Shown here in pieces: positions 28,182 to 37,800 of a DNA stretch of 64,000 nucleotides. Positions within the stretch are counted from its first letter, which is position 1; every line of letters begins with the position of its first letter. The position numbers and the translations under genes are program-made. Source of the stretch: Cupriavidus sp. WGlv3 (lineage in GTDB: Bacteria; Pseudomonadota; Gammaproteobacteria; Burkholderiales; Burkholderiaceae); contig NZ_JALHRX010000002.1 of NCBI RefSeq assembly GCF_023952475.1, forward strand, positions 124,001-188,000. The letters are read 5' to 3'. Under the pieces are notes generated by a model. That model searched no databases. It was given only the letters and a program-made list of their open reading frames with translations, and had not been told where the DNA came from.

Positions 28182-28556
28182 TCAGCGGAAGAAGATGCCG
28201 CGCGTCAGGAACGTATGATTCGCTTCTTCCGCCATCAGCCAGACCAGCACCAGCAGGCATAGCGGCGGGATCAGGATGGCGCAGATCAGCGCCATGCGCT
28301 CCCATGCCATGTGCATGAACACCGCCACGATCAGCCCCGCCTTCAGGCTCATGAACAGCAGGATCAGGGTCCAGCGCAGGTAGCCGCTGACATGGAAGTA
28401 ATCGACCATGTAGGACAGCGCGGACAGCACGAACAGCAGCAGCCAGATCTTCAGGTACAGCCCGATCGGATGCTGCTGGCCGTGGTGCGCGGCGTCCGCG
28501 CCAGTGGCATGCGGGGGCGTTGCCGGCGCCGCGGGGGTTGCAGGGTTCGATGCCAT
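28182..28556 (-). CDS. Cytochrome c oxidase subunit IV-type small membrane protein
   Basis: The 124-residue protein has a Pro/Ala/His-rich N-terminus followed by three hydrophobic segments, with FMSLKAGLIVAVFMHMAWER as the best family mark (COX4_pro/CyoD-like). It is the last gene of the leftward oxidase operon, starting 8 bp after the subunit III stop. In related oxidases this subunit supports assembly and stability of the CuB site and has no redox centre. The ATG at 28556 is the start that avoids running into the preceding gene. Confidence 0.85.
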   Translation of the reverse strand: MASNPATPAAPATPPHATGADAAHHGQQHPIGLYLKIWLLLFVLSALSYMVDYFHVSGYLRWTLILLFMSLKAGLIVAVFMHMAWERMALICAILIPPLCLLVLVWLMAEEANHTFLTRGIFFR

Positions 28557-28564
28557 GGCCACCC

Positions 28565-29269
28565 TCACCAGAGATAGAACAGCGCAAAGATAAACACCCA
28601 CACCAGGTCGACGAAGTGCCAGTACAGGCCGGCAATCTCGACGATCTGGTAGTTGCCGGTGGCCTCGTAGCGCCCGCGCAGCACGCGCATGGCCACCACC
28701 AGCAGGTAGATCACGCCGCACGACACGTGCAGGCCGTGGAAGCCCGTGATCATGAAGAAGGTCGAGCCGAACTGCGCCGCCCCCATCGGGTTGCCCCAGG
28801 GCCGCACGCCCTCGTCGACGATCAGCTTGGTCCATTCGAACGCCTGCATGCCGACGAACAGCGCGCCGAACGCCGCGGTGACGAACATCAGCGTCGCGCA
28901 TTCGCGCCGTGCGCGCCGGTAGGCGAAGTTGACCGCCATCGCCATGGTGCCGCTGCTGGTGATCAGCACGAAGGTCATGATCGCGATCAGCAGCAGCGGG
29001 ATGTCGGCGCCGCCCACATGCAGCGCGAACACCTCGCTCGGGTTGGGCCACGGCACCGTGGTCGACATGCGCACGGTCATGTAGCCGGTCAGGAAGCAGC
29101 TGAAGACGAAGGTGTCGGACAGCAGGAAGATCCACATCATCGCCTTGCCCCACGACACCTTGAAGGCCTGCTGGTCCGACGACCAGTCGGCCAGCATGCC
29201 GCGCACGCCGCTGACCGGTGGCGCGGGCGCCGCGGGGGCGGCCGATGGTGAAGACAGTTGCGTGGACAT
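28565..29269 (-). CDS. coxP: Cytochrome c oxidase subunit III (CoxP/CtaE-like)
   Basis: The 234-residue protein has five hydrophobic segments and subunit III motifs: MMWIFLLSDTFVFSCFLTGY, MQAFEWTKLI, ITGFHGLHVSCGVIYLL and the C-terminal YWHFVDLVWVFIFALFYLW. The long upstream frame is out of register with the true start; I use the ATG at 29269 behind AAGGAGGA. It is a membrane subunit that stabilises subunit I. It is the second subunit III-like gene of the operon; the other lies directly upstream and is more diverged. Confidence 0.9.
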   Translation of the reverse strand: MSTQLSSPSAAPAAPAPPVSGVRGMLADWSSDQQAFKVSWGKAMMWIFLLSDTFVFSCFLTGYMTVRMSTTVPWPNPSEVFALHVGGADIPLLLIAIMTFVLITSSGTMAMAVNFAYRRARRECATLMFVTAAFGALFVGMQAFEWTKLIVDEGVRPWGNPMGAAQFGSTFFMITGFHGLHVSCGVIYLLVVAMRVLRGRYEATGNYQIVEIAGLYWHFVDLVWVFIFALFYLW

Positions 29270-29292
29270 GCCGGTCCTCCTTGCCGCCGGCG

Positions 29293-29940
29293 CTAGGCCG
29301 TGCCGCAGATGTAGCGCACCAGTTCGGGCGTGAGCCATCCCAGCGCCGCCAGCAGCACCGCCCACACCGCCAGCAGGAAATGCCAGTAGCGCGCGCACAG
29401 CCGCAGGCGCAGCACCGCGGCCTCGCCGCTGCCGCGTGCCGTCATGGCGAAGCCCCAGCCCGCCAGGCCGCCCAGCACGTGCAGCCCGTGCATCGCCGTC
29501 AGCAGGTAGAAGAAGCTGCCGGCCGGATTGCCAGCCGGCATCACCTGCATCGCGCCCAGCGCCTGCCAGGCCCACAGCTGCGACGCGACAAAAGCGGCCG
29601 CCCCCAGCCCGCCCAGGCGCAACGCGCGCCGTGCCGCGGCCATCTCGCCCCGGCCCGCCGCGCGCGAGGCCACCGCCATCGCCACGCTGCCCGCGGCCAG
29701 CAGCGCGGTCGACAGCCATACCTGCCACGGCAGCGCGATGCGGTGCCAGTCAGGGCTGTCCATGCGCAGCGCGTAGGCGGTCAGGAACAGCGCGAACAGC
29801 GACGTGACCACGCCCATGAATACCCACAGGCCGATACTGGCCGGCGCACGGCGCTGCGGATGGCGGTTGGCGGCGTTCTCGCCCGAGGGGTTGCCGCCGA
29901 AGTCGTCGCGGCTGACCTTGTAGACGGCGTCGGCGTTCAT
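29293..29940 (-). CDS. coxO: Second, diverged cytochrome c oxidase subunit III-like protein (CoxO-like)
   Basis: The 215-residue protein has five hydrophobic segments. The subunit III pattern is seen in LWVFMGVVTSLFALFLTAY, LTAMHGLHVLGGLAGWG and ARYWHFLLAVWAVLLAALG, but the usual FEW and the final FVDLVW are altered. It overlaps the subunit I stop as ATGA and is followed by the canonical subunit III. Two subunit III genes after a fused subunit II match the coxMNOP arrangement known from Bradyrhizobium. The division of work between the two proteins is unknown. Confidence 0.85.
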   Translation of the reverse strand: MNADAVYKVSRDDFGGNPSGENAANRHPQRRAPASIGLWVFMGVVTSLFALFLTAYALRMDSPDWHRIALPWQVWLSTALLAAGSVAMAVASRAAGRGEMAAARRALRLGGLGAAAFVASQLWAWQALGAMQVMPAGNPAGSFFYLLTAMHGLHVLGGLAGWGFAMTARGSGEAAVLRLRLCARYWHFLLAVWAVLLAALGWLTPELVRYICGTA

Positions 29941-31694
29941 GCTACGGCTCCACGGCTGGCGTGCGGCTCAGGCTCGGCACCGCCCTGCTCGGGCGGCGCG
30001 TTCTGCGCGATAAAGTCGTCGCGCGCGCCCGGCACGCTGTAGGCATAGGCCCAGCGGTACACCACCGGCAGGTGCGGGCCCCAGTTGCCGTGCGCGGGCG
30101 GGGTCTGCGGCGTCTGCCACTCCAGCGAGGCTGCGCGCCACGGGTTGCCGTCGGCCTTGCGCCCGTGCCGCAGGCTCCAGAACAGGTTGAAGACAAAGAT
30201 CAGCTGCGCCGTGGCGACAACGAACGCCGCCACCGAGATATACATGTTCATCACGTGCGCCGATTCCGGGATAAAGGCGTAGTTCTCGTAGGCGTAGTAG
30301 CGCCGCGGCATGCCCAGCACGCCGAGGTAGTGCATCGGGAAGAAGATGGCATAGGTGCCGACGAAGGTGACCCAGAAGTGGATGCGGCCCATGCTGTCGT
30401 CCAGCATCCGCCCGGTCACCTTGGGATACCAGTGGTAGAGCCCGCCGAACACCACCAGGATCGGCGACACGCCCATCACCATGTGGAAATGCGCCACCAC
30501 GAAGTAGGTATTCGACAGCGGGATGTCGACGCTGACGTTGCCCAGGAACAGCCCGGTCAGCCCGCCGATGATGAAGGTGCTGATGAAGGCGATGGCGAAC
30601 AGCATCGGCACGGTGAAGTGGATATCGCCGCGCCATAGCGTGATGACCCAGTTGTAGACCTTGATCGCGGTCGGGATCGCGATGATCAGGGTGGTGGTGG
30701 CGAAGAAGAAGCCGAAGTACGGGTTCATGCCGCTGACGAACATATGGTGCGCCCACACCACCACCGACAGCACGCCGATCGCCAGGATCGCCCAGACCAT
30801 GGTGCGGTAGCCGAAGATGCTCTTGCGCGAATGCACGCTGATCAGGTCCGAGACGATGCCGAACGCCGGCAGTGCGACGATATAGACCTCGGGATGGCCG
30901 AAGAACCAGAACAGGTGCTGGAACAGCAGCGGGCTGCCGCCCTTGTACTGCAGTTGCTGCCCCATCGACACCATCGCCGGCATGAAGAAGCTGGTGCCCA
31001 TGGTCTTGTCGAGCAGCATCATCACCGCCGACACGAACAGCGCCGGAAACGCCAGCAGCGCCAGGATGGTGGCCATGAAGATGCCCCACACCGACAGCGG
31101 CATGCGCAGCAGCGTCATGCCCTCGGTGCGCGCCTGCAGCACCGTGGTGACGTAGTTCAGCCCGCCCATCGTGGCGGCGACGATGAAGATCGCCAGCGAC
31201 ACCAGCATCAGGATGATGCCCCAGTCGTGCCCTGGGGTGCCGGGCAGGATGGCCTGCGGCGGGTATAGCGTCCAGCCCGCGCCGGTGGGTCCGCCGGGCA
31301 CGAAGAAACTGGCCAGCAGCACGATCACCGACAGCAGGTAGACCCAGAAGCTGAGCATGTTGAGGAACGGGAACACCATGTCGCGCGCCCCCACCATCAG
31401 CGGGATCAGGTAGTTGCCGAAACCGCCCAGGAACAGCGCGGTCAGCAGGTAGATCACCATGATCATGCCGTGCATGGTGACGAACTGGTAGTAGCGGTTG
31501 GCGTCGATGAACTCGAAGCGGCCGGGGAAGCCCAGCTGCATGCGCATCAGGTTAGACAGCGCCACGCCCACCAGGCCCACCACGATCGCCACGATGGTGT
31601 ATTGCACGGCGATGACCTTGTGGTCCTGGCTCCAGACATAGCGCGTCCAGAAGCTCTGCGGCGCGTGATGGGCGGCGTCATCGGCATAGGCCAT
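29937..31694 (-). CDS. coxN: Cytochrome c oxidase subunit I (CoxN/CtaD)
   Basis: The 585-residue heme-copper oxidase core has 12 hydrophobic segments. Visible ligands are the low-spin heme His in TMHGMIMVIYLL, the CuB His and cross-linked Tyr in GHPEVYIVALP, the CuB pair in WAHHMFVSGM, and the heme ligands in VAHFHMVMG. The D-channel motif GNYLIPLMVGARDMVFP points to an A-type oxidase. It reduces O2 and pumps protons in the inner membrane. I chose the ATG at 31694 behind AAGGAGA; the upstream frame is a shadow of subunit II. It starts 10 bp after subunit II ends. Confidence 0.95.
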   Translation of the reverse strand: MAYADDAAHHAPQSFWTRYVWSQDHKVIAVQYTIVAIVVGLVGVALSNLMRMQLGFPGRFEFIDANRYYQFVTMHGMIMVIYLLTALFLGGFGNYLIPLMVGARDMVFPFLNMLSFWVYLLSVIVLLASFFVPGGPTGAGWTLYPPQAILPGTPGHDWGIILMLVSLAIFIVAATMGGLNYVTTVLQARTEGMTLLRMPLSVWGIFMATILALLAFPALFVSAVMMLLDKTMGTSFFMPAMVSMGQQLQYKGGSPLLFQHLFWFFGHPEVYIVALPAFGIVSDLISVHSRKSIFGYRTMVWAILAIGVLSVVVWAHHMFVSGMNPYFGFFFATTTLIIAIPTAIKVYNWVITLWRGDIHFTVPMLFAIAFISTFIIGGLTGLFLGNVSVDIPLSNTYFVVAHFHMVMGVSPILVVFGGLYHWYPKVTGRMLDDSMGRIHFWVTFVGTYAIFFPMHYLGVLGMPRRYYAYENYAFIPESAHVMNMYISVAAFVVATAQLIFVFNLFWSLRHGRKADGNPWRAASLEWQTPQTPPAHGNWGPHLPVVYRWAYAYSVPGARDDFIAQNAPPEQGGAEPEPHASRGAVA

Positions 31695-31704
31695 GCAGGT
31701 CTCC

Positions 31705-33063
31705 TTACTGGCGCGGCGGCGCGGGCGCGGCCGTGGGCGGCACCGCGACGGCCGTCGAAGTCGTATAGCTGCCTGACGCGGCGCCGGCCGTGGCCGCGGG
31801 CGCTGCCGAACCGGCGGCCGCCGTGGTCGCGGCGCTGGTGGTGGCGGCCGCTCCGGCGGGCACGTCGGTCGGCGCCACCGGCGCCACCATGCCGGCGTCC
31901 GCCGCACCGCTGCCAACGGACTTGATATACGCGGTCAGCGCCGCGACCTCGTCGTCGCTGATCGGCACCTTCGGCATCACCGGCCCGTAGCCCTTGACCA
32001 GCCGCGCATGCGGGTCGGCGATCTCCTTGTGCAGGAAGGCATCGTCCACCTTGGCGCTGCTGCCGTCGGCAAAGCTCTCGGTCTTGCCGTACAGGCCCTT
32101 CCAGGTCGGGCCCACGCCGGGATTGCCGTCGATGCTGTGGCAGCCGACGCAGCCCTTGCTCTGCGCCAGCGCGCGGCCCTTCTCGATGGTGCCGGCCGCA
32201 CCCGCGGCACCGGGCGCTGCCGCGGCCATCGCCGCAGGCGGCGCCGCGGCCTTCGCCAGCGTCATGGCAAAGGTCTGCTGCTTCGCCAGCCACGCCTCGA
32301 ACGCGGCCGGCTCTTCCACCACCACGGTGCCGCGCATGTTGTAATGCCCCACGCCGCACAACTGCGCGCACAGGATGTCAAAGCGTCCCGCCTGCGTCGG
32401 CGTGAACCAGAATGACGTCACCATGCCCGGCACCATGTTCATGCGCGCGCGGAACGGCGGCACGTAGAAGTCATGCAGCACGTCCTTGGAACGCAGCAGC
32501 ACCTTGACCGGCTGGTTCAGCGGCAGGTGCACCTCCGGGCCGACGATGACGATGTTGTCGAGCCCGCGCGGATCGTCCGGGTCCAGCCCGAGCGGATTCG
32601 CGCCGGTGACGAAGCGCGCATCGGACGCGCCCAGCTGCCCGCTCCTGCCGGGAAAGCGGAAGGCCCAGGACCACTGCTGCCCGACCACCTCCATCACCAT
32701 CGCCTCGCGCGGCGGGCGCACGTAGTCGGCGTAGACGAACAGGCCCGGCGCCAGCAGCAAGATCACGCCCAGCGTGGTGCCGCCGATCAGCCACAGTTCC
32801 AGCCTGCCGTTCTCGGGGTGGTAGGACGCGCGGTGACCGCTGCCGCCGTTGGGATGCGGCGCATCATGGCGGAAGCGCCAGACGACGTAGCCGACGAACA
32901 GGTTGATGCCGATAAAGAAGATGCCGGTGATGACGAGCGTAATGGTCAGCGTGTCGTCCATCTGTTTCCAGTTGGACGCCAGCGGCGTTGCCCACCACGG
33001 GCTCAGGAAATGGAAGAGCACCGAAGCGGCAACCATGACGACGAGTGCGATGGCCATCGCCAT
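31705..33063 (-). CDS. coxM: Cytochrome c oxidase subunit II fused to cytochrome c (CoxM, caa3-type)
   Basis: The 452-residue protein has two N-terminal membrane helices (about 1-20 and 40-62) with a third hydrophobic stretch (90-112), then the CuA cupredoxin domain with ligands H197, C232, C236, H240 and M243 (CAQLCGVGHYNM). A class I cytochrome c domain follows, with C305-V-G-C308-H309 and the probable axial Met363 (GPVMPKVP). The last 60 residues are Ala/Thr/Pro-rich. It accepts electrons from cytochrome c and passes them to subunit I. The start is the ATG at 33063, five bases after GAGGAGGG; a GTG at 33069 is the alternative. First gene of the operon. Confidence 0.93.
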   Translation of the reverse strand: MAMAIALVVMVAASVLFHFLSPWWATPLASNWKQMDDTLTITLVITGIFFIGINLFVGYVVWRFRHDAPHPNGGSGHRASYHPENGRLELWLIGGTTLGVILLLAPGLFVYADYVRPPREAMVMEVVGQQWSWAFRFPGRSGQLGASDARFVTGANPLGLDPDDPRGLDNIVIVGPEVHLPLNQPVKVLLRSKDVLHDFYVPPFRARMNMVPGMVTSFWFTPTQAGRFDILCAQLCGVGHYNMRGTVVVEEPAAFEAWLAKQQTFAMTLAKAAAPPAAMAAAAPGAAGAAGTIEKGRALAQSKGCVGCHSIDGNPGVGPTWKGLYGKTESFADGSSAKVDDAFLHKEIADPHARLVKGYGPVMPKVPISDDEVAALTAYIKSVGSGAADAGMVAPVAPTDVPAGAAATTSAATTAAAGSAAPAATAGAASGSYTTSTAVAVPPTAAPAPPRQ

Positions 33064-33200
33064 ATCCACCCTCCTCCTCGCACGCGGCGAGGGATGCGCA
33101 AGTCACGCAGGTAGAGATAAGACTAGTGCATGTCGTCAGGTCACTGCAAGGCGACACGCCGGAGCATTGGTGTCGCACTGCACAAGTGCGCCGCACAAGG

Positions 33201-33238
33201 AAAAAGCGGCGGCGGGAACCCGTAGTCCCCGCCGCCGC
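33201..33238 (-). terminator. Rho-independent terminator after the membrane protein gene at 33277
   Basis: On the minus strand an 11-bp GC stem (33228-33238 with 33206-33216, loop of 11) is followed by TTTTTCC. It lies 39 bp past the stop of the membrane protein gene and upstream of the oxidase operon, so the two are separate transcripts. Confidence 0.88.
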
Positions 33239-33276
33239 AGCGCTGTTTTGCCCGCGCGTGTACAGCCGGCGCCAGC

Positions 33277-33780
33277 TCAGTGCGAGACGTCCTTGCTTTC
33301 CAGTTTCCAGTAGCACGCCGCCGCCGCGATGCCGAAGATCAGGTGGCCGACGAAGGTATGCCAGCCGCGCACCTCGACAAACCACGGGAACGCCCGCGTC
33401 ATTACGTAGAAGTTGAAGACGTAGACCAGCACCCCGAACACGGCGCCCGCCAGCATGGCCAGGCCCAGGCTGGAGTCGAGCGTGAACGGCGCCAGGATCG
33501 CCGCGAGGATCATGCCGAGCACCGCGCCCAGCACGAAGTGGATCACCAGTGCCGCGGCCACCGTGCCGACGCTGAACAGCGAGGTCTGCAGCACCTCCGG
33601 CCCCATCACGATCGCCGCGATCATGCGCGTGGCCACCCACGGGTTGACGCCCGACACCATCGACGACCAGAACAGTTCCAGCACCAGCAGCAACGCGCCC
33701 GCCGCCAGCCCCGACACCGCTGCCGCGGTCCAGTCCGGCAGTCGTCGCACGTAGTGGTGCGATTGCATGTGAAGTTCCAT
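33277..33780 (-). CDS. Four- to five-helix inner-membrane protein of unknown function
   Basis: The 167-residue protein has hydrophobic stretches at about 18-38, 50-68, 75-103, 108-128 and 145-160. I recognise no established function. It has many Ala/Gly/Val residues and a short charged tail (KLESKDVSH). I start it at the ATG at 33780, which has GGAGGTGG just upstream; the longer frame adds 17 residues with no ribosome site. It lies upstream of the oxidase operon on the same strand but a strong terminator separates them. A role linked to the oxidase is only a guess from position. Confidence 0.7.
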   Translation of the reverse strand: MELHMQSHHYVRRLPDWTAAAVSGLAAGALLLVLELFWSSMVSGVNPWVATRMIAAIVMGPEVLQTSLFSVGTVAAALVIHFVLGAVLGMILAAILAPFTLDSSLGLAMLAGAVFGVLVYVFNFYVMTRAFPWFVEVRGWHTFVGHLIFGIAAAACYWKLESKDVSH

Positions 33781-34064
33781 AGCCACCTCCGTCTCTCTCG
33801 TCGGCGGGGCATCGCACGAAAGGGGAAACACGCCCCGCGTCTCTGCTCAGCATAGGACACGCGTTTCCCGCTTCGGGGGCGGCAAGCCGAAAAAAGGCTC
33901 GCAATGCGTACGTCGCGCAACGGCCGGGTCCGGGCAAGTGCGGCCGCCGATACGCGCGCGCGCCGGCACAAGCGCCGTATCGGGGACAATCCCGATGCGC
34001 ACACCGTCCATACCGCACACACTGCCTATACTGGAATCACAAAAGAGAGAGACAGGAGACCGCC

Positions 34065-34244
34065 ATGCACTTCACCGCGCATGATCTTGTATTCCTGATT
34101 CCGATGGCGCTGGTAGGCGTGATCGCCATGGGCTCGATCCCGGTGACCGCCAAGTTCCTGCGCATCAGTTGCCGCACCATGGGCGCGCTGATCGGCGCAC
34201 TGGTCGCGGTGCTGGTGCTGGAGGCATTACCGCTGCTGATCTGA
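34065..34244 (+). CDS. Small membrane protein, 59 residues
   Basis: A short gene with a good ribosome site (CAGGAGA, followed by CCGCC and the ATG at 34065). The product has two hydrophobic segments (about 8-24 and 39-58) joined by a basic loop (TAKFLRISCRT), so it should be a hairpin in the inner membrane. Third codon positions are mostly G/C, as in real genes here. TATACT at 34027-34032 could be its -10 box. I know no named family for it. It lies between the oxidase region and the rubredoxin gene. Confidence 0.65.
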   Translation: MHFTAHDLVFLIPMALVGVIAMGSIPVTAKFLRISCRTMGALIGALVAVLVLEALPLLI

Positions 34245-34287
34245 CTCCCGCCGGAATCCGGTCCACGCGTAGTGGAGGAGGACCGCC

Positions 34288-34452
34288 ATGTCGGTCGGCC
34301 TGCTTGCAGCCATCATGGTGGCGTTGTTGTGCATCACCGTGTGGCGCGCGCTGTGGCGCTGCAGTCATCCGTACCGGATGCGGTATCGGCGGTGCGAGGT
34401 GCAGCGGCAGCGGGCGGGGCTTTGCCGGCACGCGTCGCGCAGGCACGGCTGA
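34288..34452 (+). CDS. Small single-pass membrane protein, 54 residues (tentative)
   Basis: The ATG at 34288 follows GGAGGAGG at the right distance. The product has one N-terminal hydrophobic helix (VGLLAAIMVALLCITVW) and then a very basic, Cys/Arg-rich tail. The gene begins 43 bp after the previous small membrane protein gene on the same strand, so they may be co-transcribed. The strong ribosome site is the main support; the tail has low-complexity Arg/Gln content that could also arise in non-coding GC-rich DNA. Confidence 0.45.
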   Translation: MSVGLLAAIMVALLCITVWRALWRCSHPYRMRYRRCEVQRQRAGLCRHASRRHG

Positions 34453-34511
34453 AGGCCACGTATCGCCTGAATCACTTGGTTGACAAAACTGCGCCAGAAG
34501 TGCCTGCAGCG

Positions 34512-34709
34512 TTACAGCTCGATCATCGCGAATTCGCCCTTGCCGACGTCGCATTCCGGGCAGCGCCAGTCATCGGGAATGTCCTCCCAGCGCGTGCCGG
34601 GGGCGATGCCGTCTTCCGGCCAGCCCTGCTCTTCGTCGTACACCCAGCCGCAGATCACGCACACCCACGTCTTGTAGGCGACGGCGGCTTCCATTGGCTC
34701 CTGCTGCAA
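34512..34709 (-). CDS. Rubredoxin
   Basis: The 65-residue protein has the iron site C17-V-I-C20-G and C50-P-E-C53, with the typical GWVYDEEQGWPEDGI and PGTRWEDIPDDWRCPEC context. It is a one-electron carrier; in beta-proteobacteria it can serve alkane hydroxylases or oxygen defence. The start is TTG at 34709: AGGAG lies six bases upstream. An ATG five codons later would have too short a spacing. It stands alone between small membrane protein genes and DUF748; no alkane hydroxylase or rubredoxin reductase is near, so the partner is unknown. Confidence 0.9.
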   Translation of the reverse strand: MQQEPMEAAVAYKTWVCVICGWVYDEEQGWPEDGIAPGTRWEDIPDDWRCPECDVGKGEFAMIEL

Positions 34710-34815
34710 AATTCACTCCTGATTCGGCGATGGAACGGATTGTCCGGGCCGAATCATACCGGTTTTCCAGGTCGGGGCCGTGGCGGCGCCGCGCGGTGCG
34801 GCGCCTCCACCCGCG

Positions 34816-37800
34816 CTATCCGCGGATGGAAAAGTCCACGCGGTTGGGCGTGCCCTTGTCCTTGATGCCTTCGGCGCTGAGCTTGGGCGCGGTCAGGAAC
34901 AGCCGGCTCTCGGGCACCTTGCCTTCGCGTTCGAGCGACTGCTTGACCACCAGCGCACGCTGCTCGGCCAGGCGCTTGAGGTCGGCGTCGGTCACAGTGG
35001 CGTTGGCCATCAGCAGCTTCTCCATCTCCTCGGGCGGCAGGGTCTTGGCAAAGCCGACGAAGTTGCGCGGCTTCTTCATCGAGGTGCGCTTGTAGACCTG
35101 CTCCAGGTACTTCGGGTACTCGGCCTTCGACACCTTGACCTCGGCGCCCTGCTCGCCGGCCTCGTCGTCGCCCGCTGCGGCACCGGCCTGCGCGTTGTCG
35201 CGCAGGTCGCGCCGCTTCTGCTCGGCCACGCGCGCATCCAGCCAGGCGCGGCGCGCGCCGGCCTCATCGGTGGCGGGATCGATGCGGCCGCTGATTTCCA
35301 GCCGCAGCGAGGGCCGGTCATTGAGCGCCTGGCCCAGCTTGGCGATCTTGTCCTTCGCCGCCGCGGTCAGCGTGGCGGTGCCGGGCGCGAACTCGACATA
35401 GCCCAGTTCTTCGCCGCTGCCGCCGAAGGCCGAGGCGATCAGCGAGAACGGCGAGGTGATCGCCTTGGTCAGCAGGTTGACGATCACGCGCACGATCACG
35501 CCGCCGATGCTGAACTCCGGATCCGACAGCGAGCCCGACACCGGCAGGTTCACATCGATCACGCCATTGCGATCCTTGAGCAGCGACACCGCCAGCAGCA
35601 CCGGCAGCTTGGTCGCATCGGGGCTGTCGACGCGCTCGCCGAAGGTGAGCTGGTCGAGGAACAGGTGGTTGCGCGCATCGAGCCTGCCGTTCTCGATCTT
35701 GTAGGCCACGTCCACCGTCAGCTTGCCCTTGGTGATGGGGTAGCCGGCGTACTTGGCGGCATACGGCGTGAGCCGGGTCAGCTCGACGCCCGCGGCCTTG
35801 GCGGCAATGTCGAGGAACAGCTGCTCGCCCAGCGGATTGAGCTTGCCGCTGATATTGACCGGCGCGTCGTCGTCGATGCGGCCATCCAGCACCAGGTCGG
35901 CCGGGGTGGGATCGCCCGACGACACCCTGGACACCGAGCCCTTCATGCCGGTCAGGTTGGCGGTGTAGTTGGGCTTGACGAAGAAGTCCGAGAAATTGAT
36001 ATTGCCCTTGTCGACCGAGACCCCGCCGATGCGGATCTGCGGCTTGGGCCCGCCCGGCTTCTGCTCGACCTGCGCAGTGCGCGTGTCGCTGGCCTGCACC
36101 GGCGGCGCGGCCGGCGCCGAGGCCGGGTTGGCTTGAGTCAGGCTGGTGGACGGCGCGGCCTCGCCTTTCTCCGCGCCGCCGGCCAGCACGTCCTGCAGGT
36201 TCAGGCGGCCGTTGGCGTTCAGGATCACGCGGGCGTAGAAGTCCGACAGCGCGATATTGCCCAGGGTGACGCGCATCGGCCCCTTGCTCTCGTCCATCGC
36301 AAAGTCGATGCCCGACACCGCCAGCGAGCGCCAGCGCAGGAAGTCGTCGCCGCTGACGCGGTCCACCGTGCGCACGTTGCCGGTCTGCACATTGCCGTTG
36401 AAATGCGCGGCGAGCGGCTTGCCGGCCGGCGCATCGACATTGAGCCTGCCCTTGACCGTGAGCGTGCCGCTGCGCAGCGCGGCGTTGAAGCGGTCAGCCA
36501 GGTAAGGCTGCAGCGGGCTCACGTCGACCTGGCGCAGGTCCAGCTGCAGCCGGCTGGCCGGCAGCGCTGGCAACACCGTGCCATCGATGCCGATCACGCC
36601 ACGGCGGCCGGCTTCGGCATGCAGCTTGACCAGCACCGCCGCCGGCGTCAGCGGCCAGGCCACGGCGCCGGTGCTCAGGCCGATATTGCGGAACTGGTGG
36701 ATCACCGGGCGGCCGCGGTTGGCCTGCGCCGGCTGGTAGTCCGCGAGACGGGCGCTGCCGCCTTCGACCACGACCTTGCCGATATTGGCCTTCCAGCCGC
36801 CACTGGCAGCGGCGCCGTTGGCACCATTGCCGCTGGCCGTGCGCCGTGGCGCGGCGCGCGCCTGCTGCGCGGATTCGCTCGCCCACAGCCGCGCCATCTC
36901 GAGCAGCTCGCCGCGATGGTCACGCGTGGCGGCGATCTGCGGCTGCGCCAGCGTCACCTGGCTGGTGGCAAAGGTCTGTTTGGCGAGGTCGAACTGGATA
37001 TCGTCCAGTACCAGCTTCTGCGCCTGCAGCAGCGGCAGCGCGGCGCCATCCCGGTCACTGCCGCGGGCGGCGGTGCGATCGCGCGTGCGGCGGCCGGTGC
37101 CCTGTGTTTTGTCCGCGGCATGCGCATCGGCTGCGCTAGCGCGCGATGCGGCGGTCGCCGGCATCACCACCGGGTCGCGCGTGGCGACGTACAGCGGCGC
37201 CAGTTCCAGCCGCGATTTCTCCAGCACGAACTGGAACTGCGGTGTGCCCCACACCATGCGGTAATGCAGTTCCGCATTGACCGCGGTGGTGCCGAACTGG
37301 CTGCGCAGCTCGCGCGGCCACCAGGCGGCAAACCCCTGCGGCCGCAAGCCGGTGGTTTCCAGCGTGCCGGCCATCGAGCCGTCGCGCAGCAGCAGGTCGC
37401 CGGTATGGTGCAGGGTCTGGCCCTCGGCCACGGTCAGCGTGGCCTCGACACGCACCGGCTTGTCACCGTCGGTGCCGGCAAAGCCCTTGACCTCGGCATC
37501 GAGCGGCCCGAGCGCGAGCTTGCCCGGGCCCGATGGCGCCAGCGCATCTTCGAATCCGACCCGGGCCTGCCTGACGACGATGCGATCGACCGCATAGCGC
37601 CACGGCACTTCCTTGGCCGCGGCCGTCGCCGGGGCTGCCGGAGCAGCCGAGGCGGCGACGGGGGCCGAGGCCGGCGCCGGTGCCGGCGCCACGCCATCGG
37701 TGGACCGGCTCACCGCCTGCGGCAGGAATGCCGTGGCCAGGTTCAGCGAGCCATCCGCGCGCCGTGCCGCCTCCAGCGCCAGCCCTTCGATCTCGACGCT

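Noticed and set aside
29937-31916. Start of subunit I at 31916
   Set aside because: The added N-terminus is an Arg/Pro-rich shadow of the subunit II tail; the ATG at 31694 has a strong ribosome site and gives the normal length.
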